A stretch of 56,899 nt of DNA. Origin: Sphingomonas asaccharolytica NBRC 15499 (GTDB lineage: Bacteria; Pseudomonadota; Alphaproteobacteria; Sphingomonadales; Sphingomonadaceae). Position numbers and translations under genes: made by a program. A model generated the notes under the pieces. It was not told where the DNA came from, did no database searches, and worked only from the letters and a program-made list of their open reading frames with translations. Shown here piece after piece: positions 16,063-23,387 of the stretch; within the stretch, counting starts at the first letter, position 1, and every line of letters begins with the position of its first letter. The DNA is taken from contig NZ_BCYU01000023.1 of the NCBI RefSeq assembly GCF_001598355.1, forward strand, positions 1-56,899, written 5' to 3'.

Positions 16063-16077
16063 GAACAAAAACGGAAC
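16063..16077. promoter_or_regulatory. LexA (SOS) box, alphaproteobacterial type
   Basis: GAAC-AAAAACG-GAAC is an exact match to the GAAC-N7-GAAC direct repeat bound by LexA in alphaproteobacteria. It sits between divergent genes: 62 bp before the SRAP gene and 54 bp before the leftward small-gene operon. Confidence 0.6.
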
Positions 16078-16138
16078 ACGCGGCAACCGATTCGTGCTAG
16101 ACCTCGATCAAGCCGAGTCGTGAAAGGAGTGATGACGC

Positions 16139-16801
16139 GTGGCCCGATTGTTTGTTGCCCAGGTCGGATCGCAGGAGATCGCCGACCAATTCGGCGTCGA
16201 GGACGCCCCCATCATTTCCATGCCAAGCGAGATGACCGAGGGATTAGAAGGTCCGATCGTCATCGAGAATGGCGGGCGACGATTGCTCAAGGTGGCGCAC
16301 TGGGGTTTTCCGCGACGCACACTGAAAGCGGCTATCCGCGGCGAAGAGCCGGGTATCATCGGGCTCGTGGCAGACCTGACGAACCCCATGTGGGATACGC
16401 TAGTGGTCGACCCCCGCTATCGATGCCTGATCCCGCTCACCCACTTCGCGAACCCTGCCGGCGATCAAGGATCGAAAACGAGGTCGTGGTTTTCCGTGAA
16501 GGGCGAACCGTTGGTTGCGTGGGCCGGCTTCTGCCGGAACTTGCCGGATGTCGGTCCCGTGTTCGCCGGCATGACGATGACCGCCAGCGATGCCGTGATG
16601 CCCTACAACGACAGGATGCCCGTGCTGCTCGGGCAAGGTGAGTATGCGCGCTGGCTGCACGGCTCGATCAGCGATGTGATTGAATTTCAGTTTCGGGCGC
16701 CGATGGCTGCGGAGCGCATCGAGGTGACGCATACCGACGATCGGTGGCGGAGTGGGGACGTGCCGGAGTTTGCGGCTGCCGGGCAGATTGCGCTACTATA
16801 G
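16139..16801 (+). CDS. SRAP-domain protein lacking the catalytic residues
   Basis: 220 residues of the SOS-response-associated peptidase (YedK/HMCES) fold, recognised from VAHWGFPRR, RYRCLIPLTHFA, SWFSVKGEPLVAWAGFCR and DRMPVLL. Active members start Met-Cys; the cysteine crosslinks to abasic sites in single-stranded DNA. Here the start is forced to the GTG at 16139 (in-frame stop at 16133) and gives M-A-R, so Cys2 is absent. The active-site Glu (F-A-N here), Asn (in GLVADLTN) and His (YNDRMP here) are also replaced. It should bind but not crosslink. First of three plus-strand genes after a LexA box. Confidence 0.8.
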   Translation: MARLFVAQVGSQEIADQFGVEDAPIISMPSEMTEGLEGPIVIENGGRRLLKVAHWGFPRRTLKAAIRGEEPGIIGLVADLTNPMWDTLVVDPRYRCLIPLTHFANPAGDQGSKTRSWFSVKGEPLVAWAGFCRNLPDVGPVFAGMTMTASDAVMPYNDRMPVLLGQGEYARWLHGSISDVIEFQFRAPMAAERIEVTHTDDRWRSGDVPEFAAAGQIALL

Positions 16802-16872
16802 CGTAGCGTCCGCTATTGGGTGGAAGGCGGACTCTCGCCGATCTATCGTCCAGCGAGGAAGAGGATGCGGCA

Positions 16873-17124
16873 GTGGACTTTCAGAACCGCGACTTCATCG
16901 AGCTGGTGAAGCGAACACGCGAGGAGTTCGACGTCTCCATTGAGGAGGCTCACAACATCATCTTCGCCGACGAGGAAATGCGCCGCCTTGTCGCGTGGCG
17001 CGTGAACCATGACGGGGAGTGCCGGAAGCAGGCGCTGTGGGACTTGCGCCACAAGGGCGACCGCTCACGCTTCATCCGTGATGGCGAAGGAATCCGATTT
17101 CGCAGCAGCGACGGGCAGCGGTAG
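16873..17124 (+). CDS. 83-residue protein between two SRAP genes
   Basis: Probable GTG start at 16873 after GAGGAAGAGGA. Sequence DFIELVKRTREEFDVSIEEAHNIIFADEEMRRLVAWRVNHDGECRKQALWDLRHKGDRSRFIRDGEGI is helical, mixed charge, with a basic C-terminus. No domain recognised. It lies 70 bp after the degenerate SRAP and 60 bp before the intact one, same strand, so it may work with them. Confidence 0.5.
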   Translation: MDFQNRDFIELVKRTREEFDVSIEEAHNIIFADEEMRRLVAWRVNHDGECRKQALWDLRHKGDRSRFIRDGEGIRFRSSDGQR

Positions 17125-17185
17125 CGTCCGCATTTGGGTCGGACGCAGCCATGGCATCGTCGGCCCGTCGTGGTAGGATAGTGGC

Positions 17186-17833
17186 ATGTGCAATCTCTAC
17201 ACAATGCGCAAAAGCATGGCCGAGGTCGCCGCGCATTTCGGCGTAAAGGTGCCATCGTTCTCGAACGCGCCTGAGGAAGCCTACCCCGGTACGCCCGGCA
17301 CCGTTGTCCGCGAGGAAGCCGGCGAGCGCGTCATGCAGTCGATGACCTGGGGCTTCCCGCTGCGTCTCAAAGGAATGTCGCCGACCGCCAAGCCAAAGCC
17401 GGTTAATAACATCGCTGACATCCAGAAGTCATTCTGGCGGGGATTGGCGGCCAAACCGCAATGGCGCTGCCTAATCCCCCTGACGGCATTCGCCGAAGCC
17501 GAGGGGCCGAAGGGCGCCAAGACCCGAACTTGGTTCAACGTGAGGGATCAGCCGATCTTCGCAGCGGCCGGCCTCTGGCGCGTCAGTGACGAATGGGGAC
17601 CGGTGTATTCGATGGTCATGACCGACTGCAATGAGGCGATCCGGCCGGTACACGACCGGATGCCGGTCCTGCTCATGCCCGACGATTACGACGCTTGGAT
17701 ACACGGTGACTTCGATACGGCGGTCTCGTTTCAGCAGCGCTGCTTCCCCGACAAGCTCATAAAGATGACGCGGACCGATGAACTTTGGGTAAGGCCTCGC
17801 AGCGTAATGAAAGGTGTTCTGCCCTTACACTAA
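17186..17833 (+). CDS. SRAP (YedK/HMCES-like) abasic-site processing protein
   Basis: 215 residues. Starts Met-Cys-Asn-Leu-Tyr, so the crosslinking Cys2 is present once Met is removed. Other conserved points are MTWGFPLR, the Asn in VNNIADIQKSFW, QWRCLIPLTAFAEAEG (active-site Glu), TWFNVRDQPIFAAAGLWR and VHDRMPVLL (active-site His). The family shields abasic sites in single-stranded DNA by forming a thiazolidine crosslink. With the catalytically dead copy upstream it forms a tandem pair of the same fold. Probably SOS-linked through the upstream LexA box, though it may have its own promoter. Confidence 0.9.
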   Translation: MCNLYTMRKSMAEVAAHFGVKVPSFSNAPEEAYPGTPGTVVREEAGERVMQSMTWGFPLRLKGMSPTAKPKPVNNIADIQKSFWRGLAAKPQWRCLIPLTAFAEAEGPKGAKTRTWFNVRDQPIFAAAGLWRVSDEWGPVYSMVMTDCNEAIRPVHDRMPVLLMPDDYDAWIHGDFDTAVSFQQRCFPDKLIKMTRTDELWVRPRSVMKGVLPLH

Positions 17834-17836
17834 CAT

Positions 17837-18181
17837 TCAGGACAGCGCGGGCGCCCTCGGCTGGCCGCAATAACTATCCGGCAGCGGCATCTTGAGATCG
17901 CGCGCCCAGCCGCAGACCCTTGCCACCTTGTCACGATGCAAGCGACCCCAATCGACCATAGCGTTCCACCACTGGCGCTCTGCCTGCTCGGCCGGGCACG
18001 GGTCGGAACGAAGGTTGGTCGGGCAAGCATCAAGCGCGGCCACCGGATAGGCTGGCTCGTCGTCGACCTTGAGGTCAGCGGCAGGCGGGAATTGCAGAGA
18101 CGTCACGACCCTGCTGGCGCAGGATGGCGCAGCCAGTGCGACGGCGAGCATCATCGCCACCCGAAGCGTTCTTGAGCGCAT
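17837..18181 (-). CDS. outer-membrane spanin lipoprotein (Rz1-like)
   Basis: 114 residues. The start MRSRTLRVAMMLAVALAAPSCAS is a lipoprotein leader with the cysteine of the lipobox at APSC. The rest is periplasmic (LQFPPAADLKVDDEPAYPV..., WWNAMVDWGRLHRDKVARVC). It begins inside the Rz frame, overlapping it by about 107 bases in another frame, the classic Rz/Rz1 nesting. Spanins fuse inner and outer membranes at the last step of lysis. It is longer than lambda Rz1. Confidence 0.7.
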   Translation of the reverse strand: MRSRTLRVAMMLAVALAAPSCASRVVTSLQFPPAADLKVDDEPAYPVAALDACPTNLRSDPCPAEQAERQWWNAMVDWGRLHRDKVARVCGWARDLKMPLPDSYCGQPRAPALS

Positions 18182-18443
18182 CGTTCAACTCCTGTTTCTG
18201 TTGGTCCTGCCGCTTCGCATCGTCGACGCGGGCGGCGGCGGCATTGTCGTTCGCGACCCCGACCTTTTGGATCGTGTCGATCGTGCGGGCCTGCTCCTTC
18301 ACGACCTCGCCCGACTTCCCGTCGTGGCGCCCGGCGAAATAGATCGTGGCGACAATCGCGAGTGCGATCAGCGCCAGGCCGCCGAAGAAGATCACTTTGG
18401 CGAGCGTCGGCCCGAATCGGACATTCAGGAATTGCGGGATCAT
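18075..18443 (-). CDS. inner-membrane spanin (Rz-like)
   Basis: 122 residues: short N-terminus, one membrane helix VIFFGGLALIALAIVATIYFAG, then a charged periplasmic coiled coil (KSGEVVKEQARTIDTIQKVG...VDDAKRQDQQKQELNDAL). ATG at 18443 overlaps the holin stop (ATGA). Partner lipoprotein nested at its 3' end. Size, topology and place in the lysis cassette fit an i-spanin. Confidence 0.75.
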   Translation of the reverse strand: MIPQFLNVRFGPTLAKVIFFGGLALIALAIVATIYFAGRHDGKSGEVVKEQARTIDTIQKVGVANDNAAAARVDDAKRQDQQKQELNDALKNASGGDDARRRTGCAILRQQGRDVSAIPACR

Positions 18444-18730
18444 TTCTTGCCTCCGTCCTCGTCCGCGATCGGCGGGCTGTTCTCGGCTTGCTTCTGGACG
18501 AGGTCGGCGTTCCGGTCCGCCAGCTCGCCGCCGCTCTTGGTCGCGGCGTATGCCCACGACAGCGGGCCGCCGTTCCACCCGGTCAGGATGATCGCGGTCG
18601 CAATGACCTTGAAGAAGTCGTTGTTGAGCAGCGTCCGATCCTGCCAGATGAGGACCACGACCAGCACCACCAGCGCATAGCTGCCTATGCCGATCCACCC
18701 GCGCGCGTCGGGCCAGCCGGGGCCGGTCAT
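18440..18730 (-). CDS. putative holin
   Basis: 96 residues from ATG 18730, overlapping the endolysin stop by four bases. Two hydrophobic segments, GIGSYALVVLVVVLIW and FFKVIATAIILTGWNGG, and a hydrophilic charged C-terminus (ADLVQKQAENSPPIADEDGGKK) match a small two-helix holin. It lies between endolysin and spanins, where a holin is expected. No specific holin family recognised, so the call is by topology and context. Confidence 0.65.
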   Translation of the reverse strand: MTGPGWPDARGWIGIGSYALVVLVVVLIWQDRTLLNNDFFKVIATAIILTGWNGGPLSWAYAATKSGGELADRNADLVQKQAENSPPIADEDGGKK

Positions 18731-19218
18731 TTGAAATATCCCCAATCGATCGGCGTGCCAGGCCCCCCGGGCTGGTAACCCATCATGCCGCGGGCGCGGC
18801 TCGGCTGGCCGGGCTTAGCGCCGCGCGGGTCGAAGCTGACGTGCACGACGCGGCCGGGCGCTCGCTCCAGAATGAGCTGGTCGATATGGATCAGACCCTT
18901 TTTCATGAAACCGGCGATCCGGGTGGCCGTGGTGCGCGGCGTCTCGCCCGGCCTGTCGAAGTCGACGGCGAAAAACTCGGGGTGCGCCGACGTCGGCGTA
19001 CCACCCACCAGCACATTGACCTGCGGATTCCGGTAGGCGACGTGAACGTTGATCGCCGTGTCGCCGAGCAGATGGCGCAGCAGTTCCATGCCGGGCACCG
19101 TCCAGTTCTTCGCGTTGGCGAGGTGTTCCGGCGTCGGAGAGTTTGGGATGCGGTGCGCGATAGCGGTGTCGGAATGCGTCAGTTCTTCGAGCGTGAAATG
19201 TGCGGATAGCTGAGTCAC
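18727..19218 (-). CDS. endolysin, M15-type peptidase
   Basis: 163 residues from a GTG that overlaps the preceding stop (GTGA). Starts LSAHFTLEELTHSDTAIAHRIPN, the typical N-terminus of phage peptidase M15_3 proteins, followed by AYRNPQVNVLVGGTPTSAHPEFFAVDFDRPG (zinc ligands H and D in SAH...VD) and the third ligand in VVHVSFD. It should cut peptide crosslinks in peptidoglycan. There is no signal peptide, so release depends on the holin. Confidence 0.88.
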   Translation of the reverse strand: MTQLSAHFTLEELTHSDTAIAHRIPNSPTPEHLANAKNWTVPGMELLRHLLGDTAINVHVAYRNPQVNVLVGGTPTSAHPEFFAVDFDRPGETPRTTATRIAGFMKKGLIHIDQLILERAPGRVVHVSFDPRGAKPGQPSRARGMMGYQPGGPGTPIDWGYFK

Positions 19219-19541
19219 GACGTTTTCCCCAATTGCTCATCGCGATCGGCGACAAAGGCTTCGTACGTCGGCACAGGGGTGAACATGCCCAGCGGCCGGC
19301 GTCCGAGGAGCATGTCCTCAAGCTCACGTTGGCGCGCCTCCAGCCCGGCAATCTTGAAATCGCAGCGGTATTGATCCTCGCGTGCGTCGCCTTCGACCTT
19401 ATCGAGACGAGCTTTCACGGCGCGATAAGCAGTCTGGATCGCGAAGCCGTAGCCCGCAATGCAGCCTGCGCCGAACGCCAGGCCAAGCGTGCCGCCGAGC
19501 GGCCCCATCAATTGAGCGGTCATGCTCGTTTCGATCAGCAT
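19215..19541 (-). CDS. membrane-anchored coiled-coil protein in lysis cassette
   Basis: 108 residues. N-terminal hydrophobic, glycine-rich segment MGPLGGTLGLAFGAGCIAGYGFAIQ, then a coiled coil (AVKARLDKVEGDAREDQYRCDFKIAGLEARQRELEDMLL). ATG at 19541 overlaps the upstream stop (TGATG) and its stop overlaps the endolysin start. It could be a second holin or an accessory lysis or structural protein; the sequence does not decide. Confidence 0.6.
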   Translation of the reverse strand: MLIETSMTAQLMGPLGGTLGLAFGAGCIAGYGFAIQTAYRAVKARLDKVEGDAREDQYRCDFKIAGLEARQRELEDMLLGRRPLGMFTPVPTYEAFVADRDEQLGKTS

Positions 19542-19750
19542 CACCCCGGACCGCCATTCAATTCGTCGCGGCGCGCCTCGGCCGCAGCCAGAGCGGCATT
19601 GCGCGCGGACGCGTCGTCAATCGGGCCAGCCGTATAGTTGCTGTCGAGTTCCGGATTTCCAGTCTGCCCCGCCCGCTCCACGACGTAGCCCGCGATCCTG
19701 CCGCTACCGTCTTCGGCCTCATAGGCCCGCACCCAATATGGATTGTCCAT
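19541..19750 (-). CDS. small protein of unknown function after the tail fibre
   Basis: 69 residues from ATG 19750 with a GGAGG site. MDNPYWVRAYEAEDGSGRIAGYVVERAGQTGNPELDSNYTAGPIDDASARNAALAAAEARRDELNGG: hydrophilic, no membrane helix. It is 12 bp from the tail-fibre stop and overlaps the next gene by a stop/start. No family recognised; possibly a fibre accessory. Confidence 0.6.
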   Translation of the reverse strand: MDNPYWVRAYEAEDGSGRIAGYVVERAGQTGNPELDSNYTAGPIDDASARNAALAAAEARRDELNGGPG

Positions 19751-19761
19751 TACGCCCTCCG

Positions 19762-22581
19762 TCACAGATTGGCCGGGGGCGCGCGGAGAATGCCGACCAC
19801 CCTCTGACGAGTTGACGACGCCAGGGCGTTCGCCGGAAGCGTGAACGTCTTGGCCGTCAGGTCGAGTGCGGAGATAAGGTTCTGCGTGCTGCCGATCTGC
19901 GTATCGATGTTCGGGTTGACGAAGATGCGATCTCCATTGGCCACTTCCGTCGCACCGATCGACCCGCCGCTGCCGCGTTGGAACGCCGTCACGCCGGTGC
20001 TTCCGCTGGCATAGGTCGCATAAGAGGGCAGCGACGGCGTCGAGAACCCGGAATAATAGGCGCTGAACTGATCTGTCGCGCCAATTACGGTTCCGTCGTA
20101 GGTCTGATAGGTGCCGCCAACCAAGCGATAGTTGGTCAGTGCGCGCGCCTTAAACGCCCCGGTTGTATTGTCGTAGGAGTAGATCGCGAAAGCCATGCCG
20201 CTGTTGGTGTGACGGATGATCGATCCCGCGCAGCCGCCGTTCATCGCGAAGGCCGCGGCATTGCCGGCGCCGATATTCCCTTCCAACCTTAGCCGGATAG
20301 GATCGGCGGCGTTATCGCCGGCCAGGACGGAGCTATCAGAGGTGAGCGTCAGGCCCGTGGGCGCGATCGTTGACGGAGTCGGAAGTCCGGTCACGACCTC
20401 AAAAGGTGCCGTACCTGATGGCTGTACTGCGCGGACCCAGATCGGCAACCCGAGATCGCGCGTGCCGACCGCGTTCGACGTGTGATCGATAAGCTGCTGA
20501 GCGAAGAACGCGCCCGTGCTGAGGTTGCGCAGCCCGACGTAGAGACGATGGCCCGCGCGGCGACCGTTCAGTGCCGGGACTGTGATGCCCAGAGTGGCAT
20601 TTGCGACATGCGCCATGAACAGCGGGATCGTCGCGGGGCCGACAGTGTCTAGGCGATACGATCGGATCGTCACGCCATCGAGACGCAGGTTCGTCGCGCG
20701 GAAATCCATCGTATATGGAAAGTCGGTGATCGCACCGCTCGACAGGCGCAAGCCCGCCGACGTGCCATTGGCCGAGGTTGGGTGGCCCCAGACGAACGGC
20801 GGCACACCGCGACCGACCGAGTCTTGCAGCGCCAGCGAGAACGTACCCGAGGCGATCGTCATCTCGCCCTCACTTGCCGACGCGCCGTTGCACGTCCCAA
20901 GCTGCCATCCACCCTCGATATAGGCCTGTTGAAAAATGGTCGACGTGACGATCGAGACGGAGTGAATTTCCATCAGCCGCATCAGGCCCGAGAAGCTGAT
21001 GCTTTCGAGCGTGCCACCGAGGCGGCCGTTCTGACGTCCGTGACGACTTGTAGCGATGGCGCACCAGCACGTTCCGCCCGAGATGTTTCCTACTTGCTGA
21101 TTGCGGCCCTGCGAATTTCCATAAGAGAAAACGTACACGCAATAATCAACCGACGAGCTGCGCACGTTGACGAAATCGCCGTTTCCGTCAGTGTTGCCGG
21201 GGTGGACAATCATCGCTGCGCCGAAGCCGCGGAACTGACAATCAATGGTTATGCCCGACGATAAGCCCTTGGTGCCCCGACCAGCCGCAAGCCCCGTCCA
21301 AGCGGGCCAAGTCGGCGTCACATAGGTTGTATAAGCGATGCCGGTTTCGGGATCGGTGCCGCTGATCGCGCCGTTATTGTCATTGAACCCGTCAATCGTG
21401 ATCGCGGCATAGGTCGAGTAGCGATTGAGCGCCCTCGCGTCGGCGGTCAGCGGAAGCCACTGCCGCATAACCGTATCATCGAACGACGGCGTGATGGAAT
21501 GACTGCAAGCGTGGCCGTCGCTGATAAACTTGTAGAAGCTACCGACGAAGGTGACGCCTTCGATGTTCCCGTAGCGCTGGCCTGCGAAATTGAACGCCGG
21601 CTGATCGCTGAAATTGTTGACGAACGCCGTCCCAGCAAGAGTTGCTCCGCCGTAGCGATACCCCGCCCCTCGAATATTCGTGGAGACGAACGCATTCCCG
21701 TAACCGCCGTGCAACGTAGCGGTGTGAAGGAAAGCGCCGGCCCCGATCCTCCCGGCGCACCGCGCGACATAGGTGCAGTAATCGAGCCACGCCTGTAGCG
21801 CTGTGGTGTTGTCGGTGCCCGACCACAGCCCCGTCGTTGAGTTGTACGTAGCGTCACCCACCGCCCCGAACATCTCCGCGAACGGCTCGGGCTCCGCGAT
21901 CACGGCGCGCTTGCCATCGATAAGCTGGAACCACCAGATGTTCTGTCCGGTGAGGCTTACGCTGTTGGCTGCGGAAAGTGCGTTGTAGGCAGTCGCGTCA
22001 GTAACGGGGTCGAGCAGCTTGTATTGCGCTTGCCCAAGGCCCTTCTGGGCGTTGCCAGAGGTCGCGATGAGGGTTGTTCCGACAGGCGATGACATAGAGA
22101 TCAGGTCGCTCGCCAGCCCAACAGCCATGACGTTGCCGCCGGTGTCCCCTTTGTCGCCCTTGAAGCCGCTCGATTTGAAATAGGCGACGGGGTCTTGGTC
22201 GACGGGCGCGACCAGCGCACGATCAAGCCTGCCTATGATCGCGAGATCGCGAACCACCGATCGGTCGTTTGCCTCGTTAACTGGCGCGGCGCGCCACTTG
22301 TCGCCGTCCGCAAACTGGATTTTTTGTTCAAACGACGGGTCGCTCAAAATGTAGAGCATTGAACCCGTGGCCGGCGCGGTCGTGAATGTTACGTCCCCGC
22401 CATCGTCCGACAGCGCGACCGCATAGGCATTCGGACTGACGGTCGTGTCGACGCCGCCAGAACTCCGCAGAAGCACCATCAACTCATTCGTTGCTAGTGC
22501 CTTGAACGTGAACGGAAACACCGTGGTGGACCCGTTGGTCGTGTACGGGCCAGAGTAGGTGTCTGTACTATCGACCGCCAT
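19762..22581 (-). CDS. tail fibre / tailspike protein
   Basis: 939 residues. Residues 1-120 (TYSGPYTTNGSTTVFPFTFKA, YILSDPSFEQKIQF, VNEANDRSVVRDLAIIGRLDRA) are the T7 gp17-type N-terminal domain that docks to the tail. A short collagen-like link GFKGDKGDTGG follows at 139-149. From about 235, FGAVGD...GTDNTTALQAWLDYC opens a pectate-lyase-type beta-helix, as in tailspikes that bind or cut surface polysaccharide. The rest is repetitive beta structure and receptor-specific. ATG follows a GAGG site. Determines host range; sugar target unknown. Confidence 0.85.
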   Translation of the reverse strand: MAVDSTDTYSGPYTTNGSTTVFPFTFKALATNELMVLLRSSGGVDTTVSPNAYAVALSDDGGDVTFTTAPATGSMLYILSDPSFEQKIQFADGDKWRAAPVNEANDRSVVRDLAIIGRLDRALVAPVDQDPVAYFKSSGFKGDKGDTGGNVMAVGLASDLISMSSPVGTTLIATSGNAQKGLGQAQYKLLDPVTDATAYNALSAANSVSLTGQNIWWFQLIDGKRAVIAEPEPFAEMFGAVGDATYNSTTGLWSGTDNTTALQAWLDYCTYVARCAGRIGAGAFLHTATLHGGYGNAFVSTNIRGAGYRYGGATLAGTAFVNNFSDQPAFNFAGQRYGNIEGVTFVGSFYKFISDGHACSHSITPSFDDTVMRQWLPLTADARALNRYSTYAAITIDGFNDNNGAISGTDPETGIAYTTYVTPTWPAWTGLAAGRGTKGLSSGITIDCQFRGFGAAMIVHPGNTDGNGDFVNVRSSSVDYCVYVFSYGNSQGRNQQVGNISGGTCWCAIATSRHGRQNGRLGGTLESISFSGLMRLMEIHSVSIVTSTIFQQAYIEGGWQLGTCNGASASEGEMTIASGTFSLALQDSVGRGVPPFVWGHPTSANGTSAGLRLSSGAITDFPYTMDFRATNLRLDGVTIRSYRLDTVGPATIPLFMAHVANATLGITVPALNGRRAGHRLYVGLRNLSTGAFFAQQLIDHTSNAVGTRDLGLPIWVRAVQPSGTAPFEVVTGLPTPSTIAPTGLTLTSDSSVLAGDNAADPIRLRLEGNIGAGNAAAFAMNGGCAGSIIRHTNSGMAFAIYSYDNTTGAFKARALTNYRLVGGTYQTYDGTVIGATDQFSAYYSGFSTPSLPSYATYASGSTGVTAFQRGSGGSIGATEVANGDRIFVNPNIDTQIGSTQNLISALDLTAKTFTLPANALASSTRQRVVGILRAPPANL

Positions 22582-22686
22582 GCCGCCGCCTCAGGGTGAA
22601 AGTCTCCCGTGCCGATATCGGTCAAGCGCGATGGCTTGAATCGAACCGCCAGCGCTCTACCCTTCGGGTCTTCGAAGGAGGGCGGG

Positions 22687-23058
22687 ATGTCGGGAGTTGT
22701 TCTTGCACTGGGCGTGGCGTTCAATCTGACGTGCTCCGGTACGATGTATTCCGACACCCCACCGACAACCGAAGTCTTTGTGTTACGTATTGACCTCCAG
22801 CAAATGCGCGCGTGCTATGACAAATGTGAGCGGACTTTTGGCGTGACCGGGGCCACAAAAGACGAAATCGTTCTCCAGAACGGGGAGCGTGACCCGATCA
22901 GTGGGGCGCAAATATGGATGAAGATAAACCGCGTGGACGGCAGTTTCGCGTCGAAAACCACCTTACCAATATCCGGGCCAAGCAGGACGATCACGATAAC
23001 GGCTTTTGGCAAGTGTAGCCCCGGGCGCTTCACTGGCTTTCCCGCCGCCAAATTCTAG
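22687..23058 (+). CDS. exported protein of unknown function (cargo gene)
   Basis: 123 residues, ATG after AAGGAGG. Short hydrophobic leader MSGVVLALGVAFNLTCSGT, then a beta-rich mature part with three further cysteines (MRACYDKCERTFG, FGKCSPGRFTGFP). It resembles periplasmic proteins of sphingomonads ending in G-x-FTGFP...KF. It reads against the leftward virion operon between tail fibre and the giant protein, so it is a likely lysogenic-conversion gene. Confidence 0.6.
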   Translation: MSGVVLALGVAFNLTCSGTMYSDTPPTTEVFVLRIDLQQMRACYDKCERTFGVTGATKDEIVLQNGERDPISGAQIWMKINRVDGSFASKTTLPISGPSRTITITAFGKCSPGRFTGFPAAKF

Positions 23059-23099
23059 CGCGCTTGCGGCAGAGTCTCGCTAGTGGCATGCATGCGGCC

Positions 23100-23387
23100 A
23101 TGCGAGCGATCATCCTGCTCTTGATGTTGGCGGCCTGCTCGCAGACTGAGCCGAAGAAGGCTACGGACGACTATTCCGCCCAGATCAATCAGGCGGCTGC
23201 AAAGCGCGACGCCCAGGCAAAAATCAAAGCAGATTTGCAGTCCTCCCTCGCCGACGCGAAGGCGCACAAGCCGCAAGGCCAGGCCAACGAGGCGGGCGAT
23301 TTGAACCGGCGCGTAACTGACCTTGAGCGCGCTCGGATCGGCGACGATCTACATCGCCGCGCTACTTTTTCTGAGCCTTCCCGCTAG
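23100..23387 (+). CDS. small lipoprotein (cargo gene)
   Basis: 95 residues from ATG 23100: MRAIILLLMLAACSQ is a lipoprotein leader with lipobox L-A-A-C. The mature part is a charged helix (DDYSAQINQAAAKRDAQAKIKADLQSSLADAKAHK). An upstream in-frame ATG at 23088 is possible. The 3' end overlaps the end of the 2041-residue gene on the other strand by 26 bases. Function unknown; may alter the lysogen's envelope. Confidence 0.6.
   Translation: MRAIILLLMLAACSQTEPKKATDDYSAQINQAAAKRDAQAKIKADLQSSLADAKAHKPQGQANEAGDLNRRVTDLERARIGDDLHRRATFSEPSR

Noticed and set aside
15859..16641. 260-residue plus-strand frame overlapping the first SRAP gene
   Set aside because: Arginine-rich shadow of the SRAP gene in another frame, no ribosome site.
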